A stretch of DNA of 14,537 nt from Chloroflexota bacterium (GTDB lineage: Bacteria > Chloroflexota > Anaerolineae > UBA1429), in contig JAAYXX010000242.1 in NCBI GenBank assembly GCA_012515695.1, positions 1 to 14,537 of the forward strand, given 5' to 3'. Positions 1 to 6,996 of this stretch are shown here, piece by piece. A model generated the notes under the pieces. The model was not told the origin of the DNA, ran no database searches, and saw nothing but the letters and a program-made list of their open reading frames with translations. The position numbers were made by a program, and so were the translations under genes. Each line of letters begins with the position of its first letter. Position 1 is the first letter of the stretch.

Positions 1-366
1 AGCCACGACCGGGGCGACAGCTTTGCCCAATTCGCCTGGGATGACACCCTGATTGAGCCTATCTGCCAGGCCAGTCTGGTGCGCCTGACCCAACAGCCCG
101 CCCAGGAGCGCAACCGCGTGCTATTCGCCAACCCCGCAAGCACGGCCCGCGAGCGCATGACCATCCGGCTCAGTTATGACGAGTGCCGCACCTGGCCCGT
201 CGCCCGCCTGCTCTATCCTGGCCCCTCTGCGTATTCCGACCTGGCTGTCGCGCCCGACGGGACCATCTGCTGCCTGTATGAGCGCGGCGAGCAGCACCCT
301 TACGAGCGGCTGACTCTTGCTCGCTTTAACCTGGAATGGCTCACCGACGGCGCCGACCACCTGTGA
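1..366 (+). CDS. Sialidase (BNR/Asp-box family), C-terminal part
   Basis: The reading frame is open from the first base, so the gene begins outside the window and only its last 121 residues are present. They resemble the C-terminal blades of bacterial exo-alpha-sialidases (GH33), which remove terminal sialic acids from glycans. Visible features are an Asp-box-like strand, SYDECRTW (residues 58-65), where the usual glycine of SxDxGxxW is a cysteine, and GPSAYSDLAVAPDG (73-86), whose tyrosine fits the conserved GH33 nucleophile. The ending ARFNLEWLTDG is also typical of the family. The catalytic arginines lie mostly upstream and cannot be checked. No terminator is evident before the promoter of the next gene. 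Family assignment is fairly sure; substrate and secretion cannot be judged without the N-terminus. Confidence 0.85.
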   Translation, partial: SHDRGDSFAQFAWDDTLIEPICQASLVRLTQQPAQERNRVLFANPASTARERMTIRLSYDECRTWPVARLLYPGPSAYSDLAVAPDGTICCLYERGEQHPYERLTLARFNLEWLTDGADHL

Positions 367-409
367 ACGCGGAGCGTCAGCCAGCATAGCCTTCCGCCAA
401 CCTTGCCAA

Positions 410-438
410 TTGACCCATCAGCCCAAACGGGCTACACT
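410..438 (+). promoter_or_regulatory. Sigma70-type promoter for the alanyl-tRNA editing gene
   Basis: A -35 box TTGACC (410-415) and a -10 box TACACT (433-438) are separated by exactly 17 bases. Transcription would start near 445, about 25 bases before the ATG at 469. The promoter overlaps the alternative TTG start at 403, which argues for the downstream start. This is read from the sequence only. Confidence 0.6.
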
Positions 439-455
439 CTGACAAAAGAGCTAGT

Positions 456-463
456 AAGGAAGG
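456..463 (+). promoter_or_regulatory. Ribosome binding site deciding the start at 469
   Basis: AAGGAAGG-type purine run ending 5 bases before the ATG at 469. The in-frame TTG at 403 has no comparable site. Confidence 0.7.
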
Positions 464-468
464 CTGGC

Positions 469-1185
469 ATGACCGAGCTACTGTATCTGACTGACAGCTA
501 TCTGCAAGAGTTCGACGCCCGCGTAACCGCCGTCAACGAGGCCGAGAACGCCATCGCCCTGGATCGCACCGCGTTCTACGCTGGTGGTGGCGGTCAGCCC
601 TGCGACATCGGCACCCTGGCGGTTGGCAACCGCGTGTGCGAGGTCACTCGCGTGAAAAAGCAAGGGGCCGACGTATGGCATTGGCTTACAGGCACGCTTC
701 CGGCAGTGGGCGACACCGTGCGCGGCCAGCTCGATTGGGAGCGCCGCTTCAAGCTGATGCGCACGCATACCGCCTTGCATGTCCTGTGCGGCGTCGTCTG
801 GCGCGACTATGGCGCGCAGGTCACCGGCGGCAACATGGAGCCGCTCCAGGCGCGCATGGACTTTGAATTCGAGTCGCTGCGCCAGGAACTGGTGCACGAA
901 ATCGAGGAACGAGTCAACGCCGAGGTAGCCGCGGCCCACGACATCCGCGTGGCGATCCTGCCCCGCGAAGAGGCTTTTCAGATCCCCGACCTCATCCGCA
1001 CCAAGATCAACCTGCTGCCAGAGGGCATTACCGAGGTGCGTACAGTCGAGATCGTCGGCCTGGACTTGCAGGCCGATGGCGGCACACACGTCGCCAACAC
1101 CCGCGAGGTCGGCTACATCCGCGTGGTGGACTACCAGAGCAAGGGGCGCATCAACAAGCGCATTCGCATCGCCGTCAACGACTAG
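469..1185 (+). CDS. Alanyl-tRNA editing protein, AlaX type
   Basis: A free-standing relative of the AlaRS editing domain, which hydrolyses mischarged Ser- or Gly-tRNA(Ala) in the cytoplasm. The 238-residue length fits AlaX-M: an N-terminal small barrel plus the editing domain. The signature AFYAGGGGQPCDIG is at residues 35-48, the first metal pair HTALH at 100-104, and the second metal motif DGGTH at 203-207. In the best-known members this last motif is CGGTH, so an aspartate stands in the usual cysteine position. I believe this variant recurs in other AlaX proteins, but I cannot verify that here. The start at 469 is chosen for its Shine-Dalgarno and because the promoter covers the upstream TTG. 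The gene is followed after 48 bases by a cobalamin-related gene in the same direction, probably co-transcribed. There is no alaS nearby. Confidence 0.9.
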   Translation: MTELLYLTDSYLQEFDARVTAVNEAENAIALDRTAFYAGGGGQPCDIGTLAVGNRVCEVTRVKKQGADVWHWLTGTLPAVGDTVRGQLDWERRFKLMRTHTALHVLCGVVWRDYGAQVTGGNMEPLQARMDFEFESLRQELVHEIEERVNAEVAAAHDIRVAILPREEAFQIPDLIRTKINLLPEGITEVRTVEIVGLDLQADGGTHVANTREVGYIRVVDYQSKGRINKRIRIAVND

Positions 1186-1233
1186 CGGCCAAGAAGCGTC
1201 TACTCGACAGCCATATCTATACGAGGTAAACAC

Positions 1234-1929
1234 ATGGAACCCGTGATCGTCCTGGATAACATCCCATTTCAAGCCGACATAGAAGCCTTGATGAAGCAAA
1301 TGCACGTGCAGCCCGACACCTCCGACGCAGAGGACATGCAAAAGATGGTGGCCGAGGTCGAACGCATCGCCCGCCCCAAAGCCATGTATGCCCTGCGCTT
1401 TATCGACAGCAAGGACGATGACGGCGTTGTGGTCGAGGGCACCCGCTTTTCCAGCCGCGTGTTGCGCGTCAACCTGGACAAGGCCGAGCGCGTGTTTCTC
1501 TATATCGCCACGTGTGGCCGCGAGCTAGACGACTGGGCGCATACTCTGGATGATCCCTTGCATCAATTCTGGGCCGAAGCCATCAAAATCCAGGCCCTCG
1601 GCGCAGCCAGCCGTATGCTGACCCAGCATCTGACAGATACCTACCAGCCGGGCAAAACCTCTGACATGAACCCCGGCTCTCTGGCGGACTGGCCCCTGAG
1701 AGAGCAGCGCCCCCTGTTCCGCTCGCTGGGTGATCCCTTTGCCACCATCGGCGTCGAGCTGACCGCCAGTTGCCTGATGGTTCCCAACAAGTCCGTCTCT
1801 GGCATCCGCTTCCCCACCGAGGAGAGCTTTGCCAGTTGCATGCTCTGCCCGCGGCCCGAATGTCCCAATCGCCGCGCGCCCCATGACCCGGTGCTGTTTG
1901 AACAAAAGTACCGCAAGCAGGCAGAGTAG
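1234..1929 (+). CDS. Stand-alone methionine synthase (B12-dependent) activation-domain-like protein
   Basis: This 231-residue soluble protein resembles the reactivation domain of MetH, which binds S-adenosylmethionine and remethylates oxidised cobalamin. Here it is a separate polypeptide without the B12-binding, folate or homocysteine modules. The typical stretch is MNPGSLADWPL (145-155), with GVELTASCLMVPNKSVSG at 173-190. The C-terminus adds a cysteine cluster, C202-x2-C205-x4-C210, followed by PNRRAPHD, as in the family of short activation-domain proteins seen with corrinoid proteins in anaerobes. Two further cysteines are C94 and C180. The cluster could bind a metal or an Fe-S centre, but that is inference. 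A GAGG site at 1223-1226 precedes the ATG by 7 bases. It follows the AlaX gene by 48 bases, so the two are likely one transcript ending at the hairpin 1945-1990. Its corrinoid partner is not in the window. Confidence 0.75.
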   Translation: MEPVIVLDNIPFQADIEALMKQMHVQPDTSDAEDMQKMVAEVERIARPKAMYALRFIDSKDDDGVVVEGTRFSSRVLRVNLDKAERVFLYIATCGRELDDWAHTLDDPLHQFWAEAIKIQALGAASRMLTQHLTDTYQPGKTSDMNPGSLADWPLREQRPLFRSLGDPFATIGVELTASCLMVPNKSVSGIRFPTEESFASCMLCPRPECPNRRAPHDPVLFEQKYRKQAE

Positions 1930-1944
1930 CTACCATACACACGC

Positions 1945-1990
1945 AACACAGGGCGAATGCCGCAGACACCCGCGCCATTCGCCCTGTGTT
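1945..1990 (+). terminator. Long perfect hairpin, probable terminator of the AlaX/activation-domain unit
   Basis: AACACAGGGCGAATG (1945-1959) is repeated as its exact reverse complement at 1976-1990, with a 16-base loop, starting 15 bases after the stop codon at 1929. The bases that follow (TATGTTGCCT) are only partly T-rich, so termination may be incomplete or helped by a factor. Confidence 0.6.
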
Positions 1991-2042
1991 TATGTTGCCT
2001 GCTCAAGCCTCTGATCCGCTCCCGCACAGTACTGTCGGCTTT

Positions 2043-2071
2043 TTGACAATTCTCCATCTCTGCCATAGACT
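2043..2071 (+). promoter_or_regulatory. Strong sigma70-type promoter for the NSS transporter
   Basis: A perfect -35 box TTGACA (2043-2048) and a -10 box TAGACT (2066-2071) are separated by 17 bases. Transcription would start around 2078, leaving a leader of about 150 nt before the ATG at 2229. Confidence 0.7.
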
Positions 2072-2082
2072 ATGGGCGTTTG

Positions 2083-2184
2083 TGCCTGGTTGCACGAATT
2101 ATGGCTGCTGTCCGCGTAGCCTCGTCGCCTCGCCCATTGCTCGAGAGACTTCGCTGCAGCACAGGGTCGCAGTTGCACCAGGCA
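2083..2184 (+). other. Inverted repeat in the transporter leader
   Basis: TGCCTGGT (2083-2090) pairs perfectly with ACCAGGCA (2177-2184), and pairing can extend inward past a one-base bulge. It would close a large stem-loop just upstream of the ribosome binding site of the transporter. No known riboswitch or T-box motif is recognisable. It may be chance. Confidence 0.3.
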
Positions 2185-2228
2185 ATCCCATCATCCTTTT
2201 CATTTTCCACAACAAAGGGGGTCCCTCT

Positions 2229-3602
2229 ATGAGCATTGCCGCAAAAGGCAAAGCCGCTATTGCCCGTGACGGGTTCGCCACCCGCCTCGGCGTCATCACT
2301 GCCACCCTGGGGTCGGCCGTGGGCCTGGGAAACATCTGGAAGTTCCCCTACCTGACCGGCGCCAACGGTGGCGCAGCGTTCGTCATCATCTACCTGGCTT
2401 GCACGCTTCTCGTTGGCTTGCCAGTGATGATCTCCGAGTTGGTCATTGGACGCAAGACCCGCGCCAACGCCATCACTGCCTTTCAAAAGCTGGCCCCCCG
2501 CCAGGTCTGGTGGCTGGTGGGCGCAGCAGGCGTTTTGTCTGCCTTCCTGATCCTGGCCTTCTACACCGAAGTCGCCGCCTGGGTTTTCGCCTACGTCCTC
2601 AAGGCCATCGGTGGCGGCATCCTCTCCACCAGTCCCGAAGTCACATCGGCGGCTTTTGGCGGCCTCGTCAGTAGCCCGATCCAATCCCTGGTGTGGCAGT
2701 GGGTCGTTCTGGCCTGGGTGAGCATCATCATTATCGCCGGCGTGTCCAAGGGTATCGAGGCCATGACCAAGCGGCTGCTGCCTCTGCTGTTCATCCTGCT
2801 GATCATCGTCGGTATCCGCAGCCTGACACTGCCCGGTGCGGGAGAAGGTCTCACTTTCCTGCTCAAGCCCGATTTCTCCAAGGTAACCGGGGCTACCGTC
2901 CTGGTCGCAATGGGCCTGTCGTTCTTCAAGCTCTCGGTAGGCATGGGCACCATGATCACCTACGGTAGCTACTTCCGCGACGACCAGAATATCCCCGGCA
3001 CAGCAACCCGCGTGATGCTGGCCGACCTGCTGGTCTCGATGCTGGCGGGCATCGCCATCTTCCCGGCGGTATTCGCCTTTGGCTTCCAGCCCGCGGCCGG
3101 GCCATCCCTGCTGTTCATCACCATCCCGGCAGTGTTTAGTTCCATGCCGTTGGGCAGCGTGTTCATGGTCATCTTTTTCATCCTGACCGCTATCGCCGCT
3201 ACGGGAGCTATGCTCTCCCTGTTCGAAGTGCCCGTGGCATACCTGAACGAGCGGTTGGGCTGGTCGCGCCTCAAGGCGACGCTGGTCACCGCTATCGCCC
3301 TGGCAGTGATCGGTTCCACGGCAGCCCTGTCCAACAGCCTGCTGGCCGAGTTCAAGCTGTTCGGCATGACCATGTTCGACCTGCTCGATTATCTCACGTC
3401 AAACATCCTCCTGCCGGTGGGCGGGCTGTTCATTTGCATCTTTGTGGGCTGGAAGTGGGGCTTTAAGGAGCTGAAGCAAGCCCTGTCCAACGAAGGCAAA
3501 CTGGAGAACGGCGGCATCGTGCGCGCCTTCTTCGCCACCGCCAAGATTATCACGCCGGTGCTGGTGTTTATCGTGCTCCTGAGTGGTCTCGGCGTAATCT
3601 AG
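2229..3602 (+). CDS. Neurotransmitter:sodium symporter family (SNF/NSS) transporter
   Basis: An inner-membrane Na+-coupled importer of the LeuT fold, probably for an amino acid. The protein has 457 residues, close to the 11-12 TM bacterial members. The N-terminal signature is clear: RLGVITATLGSAVGLGNIWK begins at residue 19, continues into FPYLTGANGGAAF (39-51), and carries the unwound TM1 residues that form the two sodium sites in LeuT. Hydrophobic helices then run to the C-terminus, which ends in a short hydrophobic tail. The ATG at 2229 is preceded by AAAGGGGG (2214-2221) with 7 bases of spacing. The frame is open back to 1986, but that extension is not hydrophobic in the right way and lies across the promoter, so it is not coding. 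It is monocistronic, between its own promoter and a bidirectional terminator. The exact substrate cannot be read from the sequence. Confidence 0.93.
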   Translation: MSIAAKGKAAIARDGFATRLGVITATLGSAVGLGNIWKFPYLTGANGGAAFVIIYLACTLLVGLPVMISELVIGRKTRANAITAFQKLAPRQVWWLVGAAGVLSAFLILAFYTEVAAWVFAYVLKAIGGGILSTSPEVTSAAFGGLVSSPIQSLVWQWVVLAWVSIIIIAGVSKGIEAMTKRLLPLLFILLIIVGIRSLTLPGAGEGLTFLLKPDFSKVTGATVLVAMGLSFFKLSVGMGTMITYGSYFRDDQNIPGTATRVMLADLLVSMLAGIAIFPAVFAFGFQPAAGPSLLFITIPAVFSSMPLGSVFMVIFFILTAIAATGAMLSLFEVPVAYLNERLGWSRLKATLVTAIALAVIGSTAALSNSLLAEFKLFGMTMFDLLDYLTSNILLPVGGLFICIFVGWKWGFKELKQALSNEGKLENGGIVRAFFATAKIITPVLVFIVLLSGLGVI

Positions 3603-3615
3603 ACACCCCTGAATG

Positions 3616-3645
3616 ATAAAGCCCGCTCACATGAGCGGGCTTTAT
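3616..3645. terminator. Bidirectional intrinsic terminator between convergent genes
   Basis: ATAAAGCCCGCTC (3616-3628) pairs with GAGCGGGCTTTAT (3633-3645) around a 4-base ACAT loop. It is GC-rich at the core and A/T-rich at both ends, so RNA from either strand has a U-run (TTTATTGTT on the plus strand). It serves the NSS gene and the convergent gene ending at 3683. Confidence 0.9.
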
Positions 3646-3682
3646 TGTTCCAGCGATTGGGTCTGTGCGCCAGGGTGCGCCG

Positions 3683-5596
3683 TTACCAGGGTAGAGCGTA
3701 GGACGGCTCGTTGACGTGGCGCTCCATTTCCAGGTCCAAGGTGATTTCGCTGGCCGGAGGCAGATGCACCTGCACGCGCTGATCATCCACCGGCAGTGCG
3801 CGCATCTCTGTAGAGGGCGGCGCAGCCTCCCGCTGACCAATGCCTCCCGGATATTCGCCAACGCCCACGTCATACCGCGCAGTGAGGAACCGGTGCTCGC
3901 CAAATGTCCCCGCCTGCACCAACACGTCTCGCGCATCAAAGGGGCTGAGATTGACCAACCGCACCACCACGCGACCCGCCTCTACCTTTTCCACCAGCGC
4001 CGCCACATCCTCCGGCAGCCCTGGCCGCTGCCGCGCCGGATCAAAGTAACGCAGGCTGGCCATCAACAGGCCGCCGTTATACAGCATCTGCGGCGCTCCC
4101 AGCGTCAACTGGATCAACGCCTCTGTCACCACCGGGTTCAGTTCTTGCCAGTGATGAATGTGCACCTTGGTCAGGTCGGCCTCGTCCCGTCGAATCTGCT
4201 CCATCCGCCGACAAACCTGCCCATACGACTGACTGAGGATCGTCTCCGGGTAGGTCGGGTTTTCACCGCGCAAGAAGCACAGCCACGGCTCCTCGTGCTC
4301 TGCGTCTTCTTTGCCCCGATAGGGTCGCGTCAGCGTCCAATCATACGGGCTTTTGGCGCGAATGCGCTCGATCCGCTCCCAGTCGGCCTCGTCCATACTG
4401 ACGTTCCACAGCGCCACCGGGTAGATAGGCGACGGGACCAGATACTCGAACCAGCCTGCATCTCCGTGCCGCATGGGCACGACAAACACCTCCCGGCAAT
4501 CCTTCGGCAACCGCGAACCAAGCCGCTCGCGATCATCCTCCTCCAACTCGCTCACATCCCGCGTCTCGCCCAACCGCAGGATATAGTCCATCTGGCTGCG
4601 CGGCAGGTCCAGGTAACGCGCATCTCGGCTGAGCAGATAGGCATTGTTGCCCGCCACCGTCGCCGCCATGCCCACATTGTAAAAGCCGTGCGGCCACGTC
4701 CAGCCATACAGACCGCCATACCACTTGCCGTTCATATACTCGCCGATCTCACCCGACAGGCCCACGTTGTCAGGCAGCAGCCCGCCGTTGCGCTCGGCCC
4801 GCTCCATCCAGGCGTCCACGTATTCCAGCACCCAACGGCGATACTTGGCGTCAGAGGTCATCAGGAAAGCATTGGTGATCAGGCTGGTCACGCCCAGGTT
4901 GGCAGGGACATCGCCCTTGCCCATTCGCTCGTGCATCGCCTGCCCCATCCGGCGAGCCAACACAGGGTCTTTAAGATCGTCGTAGCACGTCACCCCCGGC
5001 ACATCCGCAAAGGGCAGGCCATACCGCCGCATACTCGCGCCCCAGCCATAGCTGGGTTGCTCCTCGTCCGAAATCCCCCAACGAGGCCCCCCGCTGCCAT
5101 TGTGAGGCGCGCGGATCAAGCGGCGCTCGGCGTCATAGTTGGGAGCGTCCGGGTCTTCGTTCATAAAGAACCCGGCGAAACGCTGCGCCCGCTCGCGCAG
5201 CACGCGGTTTTCAGGGTCCGCCGCGCACAGCAGGTAAAAATAGATATAGCTCTCGCTCTGGTGAAACTGGTCATACCCCCGCTCGTACTCTTTCAGCAAC
5301 ATCCCCATAGCGGTCAGTTGCCGGGTGACAGCCTCCCACTGGCGCAGCCCCAGCTCTAGCAGGTGGTCGCCGCCTCCCAGCAGGTAGGCCAGCGGCCAGT
5401 TGTAGAAACTCTCGTAAAAGTCGTCCGCTCCATCCCGGCCCCCCAGCCGGTCACGCCAGATCAGCGTGCCGTCCTCACGGGTGTACTTGGAGAGAAACGG
5501 CCAGACAGACCGATTGATAACCTTGAACAGCTTGCGTTCCCAAACCGCCCAGGCAGGCGGAGACACACAGGGCATACTGGCTTCGATGGTATGCAT
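3683..5596 (-). CDS. Large protein of unknown function, possibly of the six-hairpin glycosidase type
   Basis: I do not recognise a named family. The 637-residue product has no signal peptide or membrane segment and is rich in Trp, Tyr, Asp and Glu. The first 540 or so residues look mostly alpha-helical, with repeated aromatic-acidic motifs such as DDFYESFYNWPLAYLLGGG (58-76), FHQSESYIYFYL (111-122) and WYGGLYGWTWPHGFYN (292-307). That pattern is common in (alpha/alpha)6-toroid enzymes acting on sugars or uronates. The last 90 residues are beta-rich (VVVRLVNLSPFDARDVLVQAG region, then VQVHLPPASEITLDLEME). The sialidase in the window is weak context for glycan metabolism. The start at 5596 has GGGGGAA 2 bases upstream and a promoter about 70 bases upstream. 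It is transcribed alone and ends at the bidirectional terminator. That it is a real gene is near certain; an enzymatic role is only inferred. Confidence 0.75.
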   Translation of the reverse strand: MHTIEASMPCVSPPAWAVWERKLFKVINRSVWPFLSKYTREDGTLIWRDRLGGRDGADDFYESFYNWPLAYLLGGGDHLLELGLRQWEAVTRQLTAMGMLLKEYERGYDQFHQSESYIYFYLLCAADPENRVLRERAQRFAGFFMNEDPDAPNYDAERRLIRAPHNGSGGPRWGISDEEQPSYGWGASMRRYGLPFADVPGVTCYDDLKDPVLARRMGQAMHERMGKGDVPANLGVTSLITNAFLMTSDAKYRRWVLEYVDAWMERAERNGGLLPDNVGLSGEIGEYMNGKWYGGLYGWTWPHGFYNVGMAATVAGNNAYLLSRDARYLDLPRSQMDYILRLGETRDVSELEEDDRERLGSRLPKDCREVFVVPMRHGDAGWFEYLVPSPIYPVALWNVSMDEADWERIERIRAKSPYDWTLTRPYRGKEDAEHEEPWLCFLRGENPTYPETILSQSYGQVCRRMEQIRRDEADLTKVHIHHWQELNPVVTEALIQLTLGAPQMLYNGGLLMASLRYFDPARQRPGLPEDVAALVEKVEAGRVVVRLVNLSPFDARDVLVQAGTFGEHRFLTARYDVGVGEYPGGIGQREAAPPSTEMRALPVDDQRVQVHLPPASEITLDLEMERHVNEPSYALPW

Positions 5597-5667
5597 ATTT
5601 CCCCCATAGCAGGATTAGATGGTTCCAGGCGACCCCTGGCGCGCAGACTAGAAACACAACGGCATCC

Positions 5668-5695
5668 AGTCTATCCAGCCCTTCCCTTTCGTCAA
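5668..5695 (-). promoter_or_regulatory. Sigma70-type promoter for the 3683-5596 gene
   Basis: On the minus strand, TTGACG (5690-5695) is followed after 16 bases by TAGACT (5668-5673). Transcription would begin near 5661, giving a leader of about 65 nt. The same -10 hexamer occurs in two other promoters of the window. Confidence 0.6.
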
Positions 5696-5867
5696 CTCGG
5701 GTGCGCAGACTGCCCGCCTCGTGGGGGAAGCTGGCTTCCATTCGGTGATACTATCGTCGCTGGCACAAGACCGTGCCCCATGTAGGTAGCCACGCCAGTT
5801 GATCGGCAGAGCGCACAGGTTGAGGAGATAGCGGGGATAGCAGGGAGGAAGTAGGGTTGATCGGGGG

Positions 5868-6653
5868 CTATGCGACTATGCGATCCATCACCTCGATGCG
5901 TTCGATATCCTCGTCATCAAGCTGCCAGTCGAACACGTCCAGGTTTTCGAGCAGATGCGCCCTCGACGTCGAGCGGGGAATGACCACCACCCCCTTGCCC
6001 ACCAGCCAGCGCAACACGACCTGAGCAGCCGTCTTGTCGTGCTTGCTGGCAATCTCGCGCAGAGTATGCTCCCCCTTATATTCGCCATATCGCAACGAGC
6101 TGTATGCCGTGACATGAATCCCGTGTTCGTGACAAAAATTCGTCAGTACTGTCTGGTTGTAATGCGGGCGAAACTCGATCTGATCCATCGCAATGGGCGT
6201 CTTGGACACCAGCAACGCCTGCTCCAGATGGGGGATATCAAAGTTGCTGACTCCCACGTCCACCACCCAACCCCGTTCTTGCGCTTTGGCCATGGCCTCA
6301 AATGTCTCATCCATCGCTATGGCGTCGTTCGGCCAGTGAATCAGGTAGAGATCCAAATAGTCCGTCTCCAATTCCCTCAACGTCTTCTCGCAAGCTCTGA
6401 GCAGACCGTTATAGTACAGGTGACTGCGCGACACTTTGGAGGTGATGAACAGCTTTTCGCGGTCTACCCCCTCCTCCCGAATGGCGCGGGCAATATCCGG
6501 CTGATTGTCATATGCCTCGGCAGTATCCAGGAGGGTATATCCCACCTGCAACGCAGTCCGCACAGCGCTCGTACACTTGGCCCCGCGTAATTGCCAGGTG
6601 CCCAGACCAACCATTGGCATTCTTGCTCCAGACGGCAACTCGACATACTGCAT
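5868..6653 (-). CDS. Aldo/keto reductase
   Basis: A cytoplasmic NAD(P)H-dependent oxidoreductase with the AKR (alpha/beta)8 barrel, 261 residues, of the small AKR type related to 2,5-diketo-gluconate reductases. The complete catalytic tetrad is present: Asp43 and Tyr48 in DTAEAY, Lys73 in ITSKVSR and His106 in YLIHWPN. Further family marks are MVGLGTWQLRG at the N-terminus, GVSNFDI near residue 144, and VVIPRSTSRAHLLENLDVFD for coenzyme phosphate binding near the C-terminus. The start at 6653 is chosen because GAAAGGA (6662-6668) sits 8 bases before it. A further 12 in-frame codons upstream have no site. It has its own promoter and no clear terminator before the next gene, which itself has a promoter. 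The physiological substrate is not predictable; many members reduce aldehydes or ketoses. Confidence 0.92.
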   Translation of the reverse strand: MQYVELPSGARMPMVGLGTWQLRGAKCTSAVRTALQVGYTLLDTAEAYDNQPDIARAIREEGVDREKLFITSKVSRSHLYYNGLLRACEKTLRELETDYLDLYLIHWPNDAIAMDETFEAMAKAQERGWVVDVGVSNFDIPHLEQALLVSKTPIAMDQIEFRPHYNQTVLTNFCHEHGIHVTAYSSLRYGEYKGEHTLREIASKHDKTAAQVVLRWLVGKGVVVIPRSTSRAHLLENLDVFDWQLDDEDIERIEVMDRIVA

Positions 6654-6705
6654 AACCGCAATCCTTTCTCTTACTAGCCATCGCCCCAATGCGCGATGCG
6701 CCCCC

Positions 6706-6735
6706 AGTCTAGCAAAAAAGCCCCACCTCTGTAAA
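6706..6735 (-). promoter_or_regulatory. Putative promoter for the aldo/keto reductase
   Basis: On the minus strand, TTTACA (6730-6735) and TAGACT (6706-6711) are separated by 18 bases, about 55 bases before the start codon at 6653. Confidence 0.45.
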
Positions 6736-6864
6736 ACGTTCTGGCGGCATATGACTGGCAGTTGCCATTCCCCCCCGTGATCTTGTCCTAGTCCAGGTCA
6801 TCAATTATTTGTTCAAACAGCGGATACCATTTTGCGCCCGGTCGGGCATTCGCTCAGTTTTCCC

Positions 6865-6891
6865 TTGAGTGGGATACCGTGGTAATATAGA
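6865..6891 (+). promoter_or_regulatory. Weak putative promoter for the HExxH protein and DegV unit
   Basis: TTGAGT (6865-6870) and TATAGA (6886-6891) have a short 15-base spacer. Transcription would start near the ATG at 6898, making that ATG leaderless and leaving the GTG at 6997 with a normal leader. Confidence 0.3.
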
Positions 6892-6981
6892 GCATAGATG
6901 GACGCAAGCGCAGCCCATCAGCGACCACCGGGATTGGCGTGGACGCATATCGCAGATCAACGAACGGCATTGCACCTGACT

Positions 6982-6991
6982 GGAAAGGGGG
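6982..6991 (+). promoter_or_regulatory. Ribosome binding site favouring the GTG start at 6997
   Basis: GGAAAGGGGG ends 5 bases before the GTG. The upstream in-frame ATG at 6898 has no purine-rich site before it. Confidence 0.55.
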
Positions 6992-6996
6992 CGGGC

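Larger units (their letters stand above)
6654..6996. other. Divergent intergenic region between the aldo/keto reductase and the HExxH protein
   Basis: These 343 bases hold no convincing gene. The left part contains the reductase promoter and its Shine-Dalgarno. A small palindrome, TGGCA-GT-TGCCA (6756-6767), lies between the divergent promoters and could be an operator, though it is short. The right part has a weak plus-strand promoter and a leader of about 100 nt leading to the GTG at 6997. Confidence 0.4.

Noticed and set aside
403..468. TTG start of the AlaX gene, 22 codons upstream of 469
   Set aside because: The region contains the -35 and -10 boxes and has no Shine-Dalgarno; AlaX homology begins at the ATG at 469.
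478..1341. Minus-strand reading frame of 287 codons across the AlaX gene
   Set aside because: The plus strand encodes a clear AlaX with all its motifs; the antisense frame shows no domain and spans two genes.
1986..2228. N-terminal extension of the NSS transporter frame
   Set aside because: It overlaps the hairpin and the promoter, and the transporter signature begins just after the ATG at 2229, which has a good Shine-Dalgarno.
2078..2228. T-box or amino-acid riboswitch in the transporter leader
   Set aside because: No T-box antiterminator sequence, specifier-loop features or known aptamer core could be found.
3716..5359. Long plus-strand reading frame of 547 codons opposite the 3683-5596 gene
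   Set aside because: It is rich in Arg, His, Pro and Gln with no family resemblance or ribosome binding site, while the minus strand has a promoter, a Shine-Dalgarno, a terminator and natural composition. It is a shadow of high third-position GC.
5597..5867. Small gene or terminator between the reductase and the unknown gene
   Set aside because: Reading frames there show no Shine-Dalgarno or family features. A short hairpin (5762-5777) lacks a U-run, so I do not call it a terminator. Only the 5668-5695 promoter is supported.
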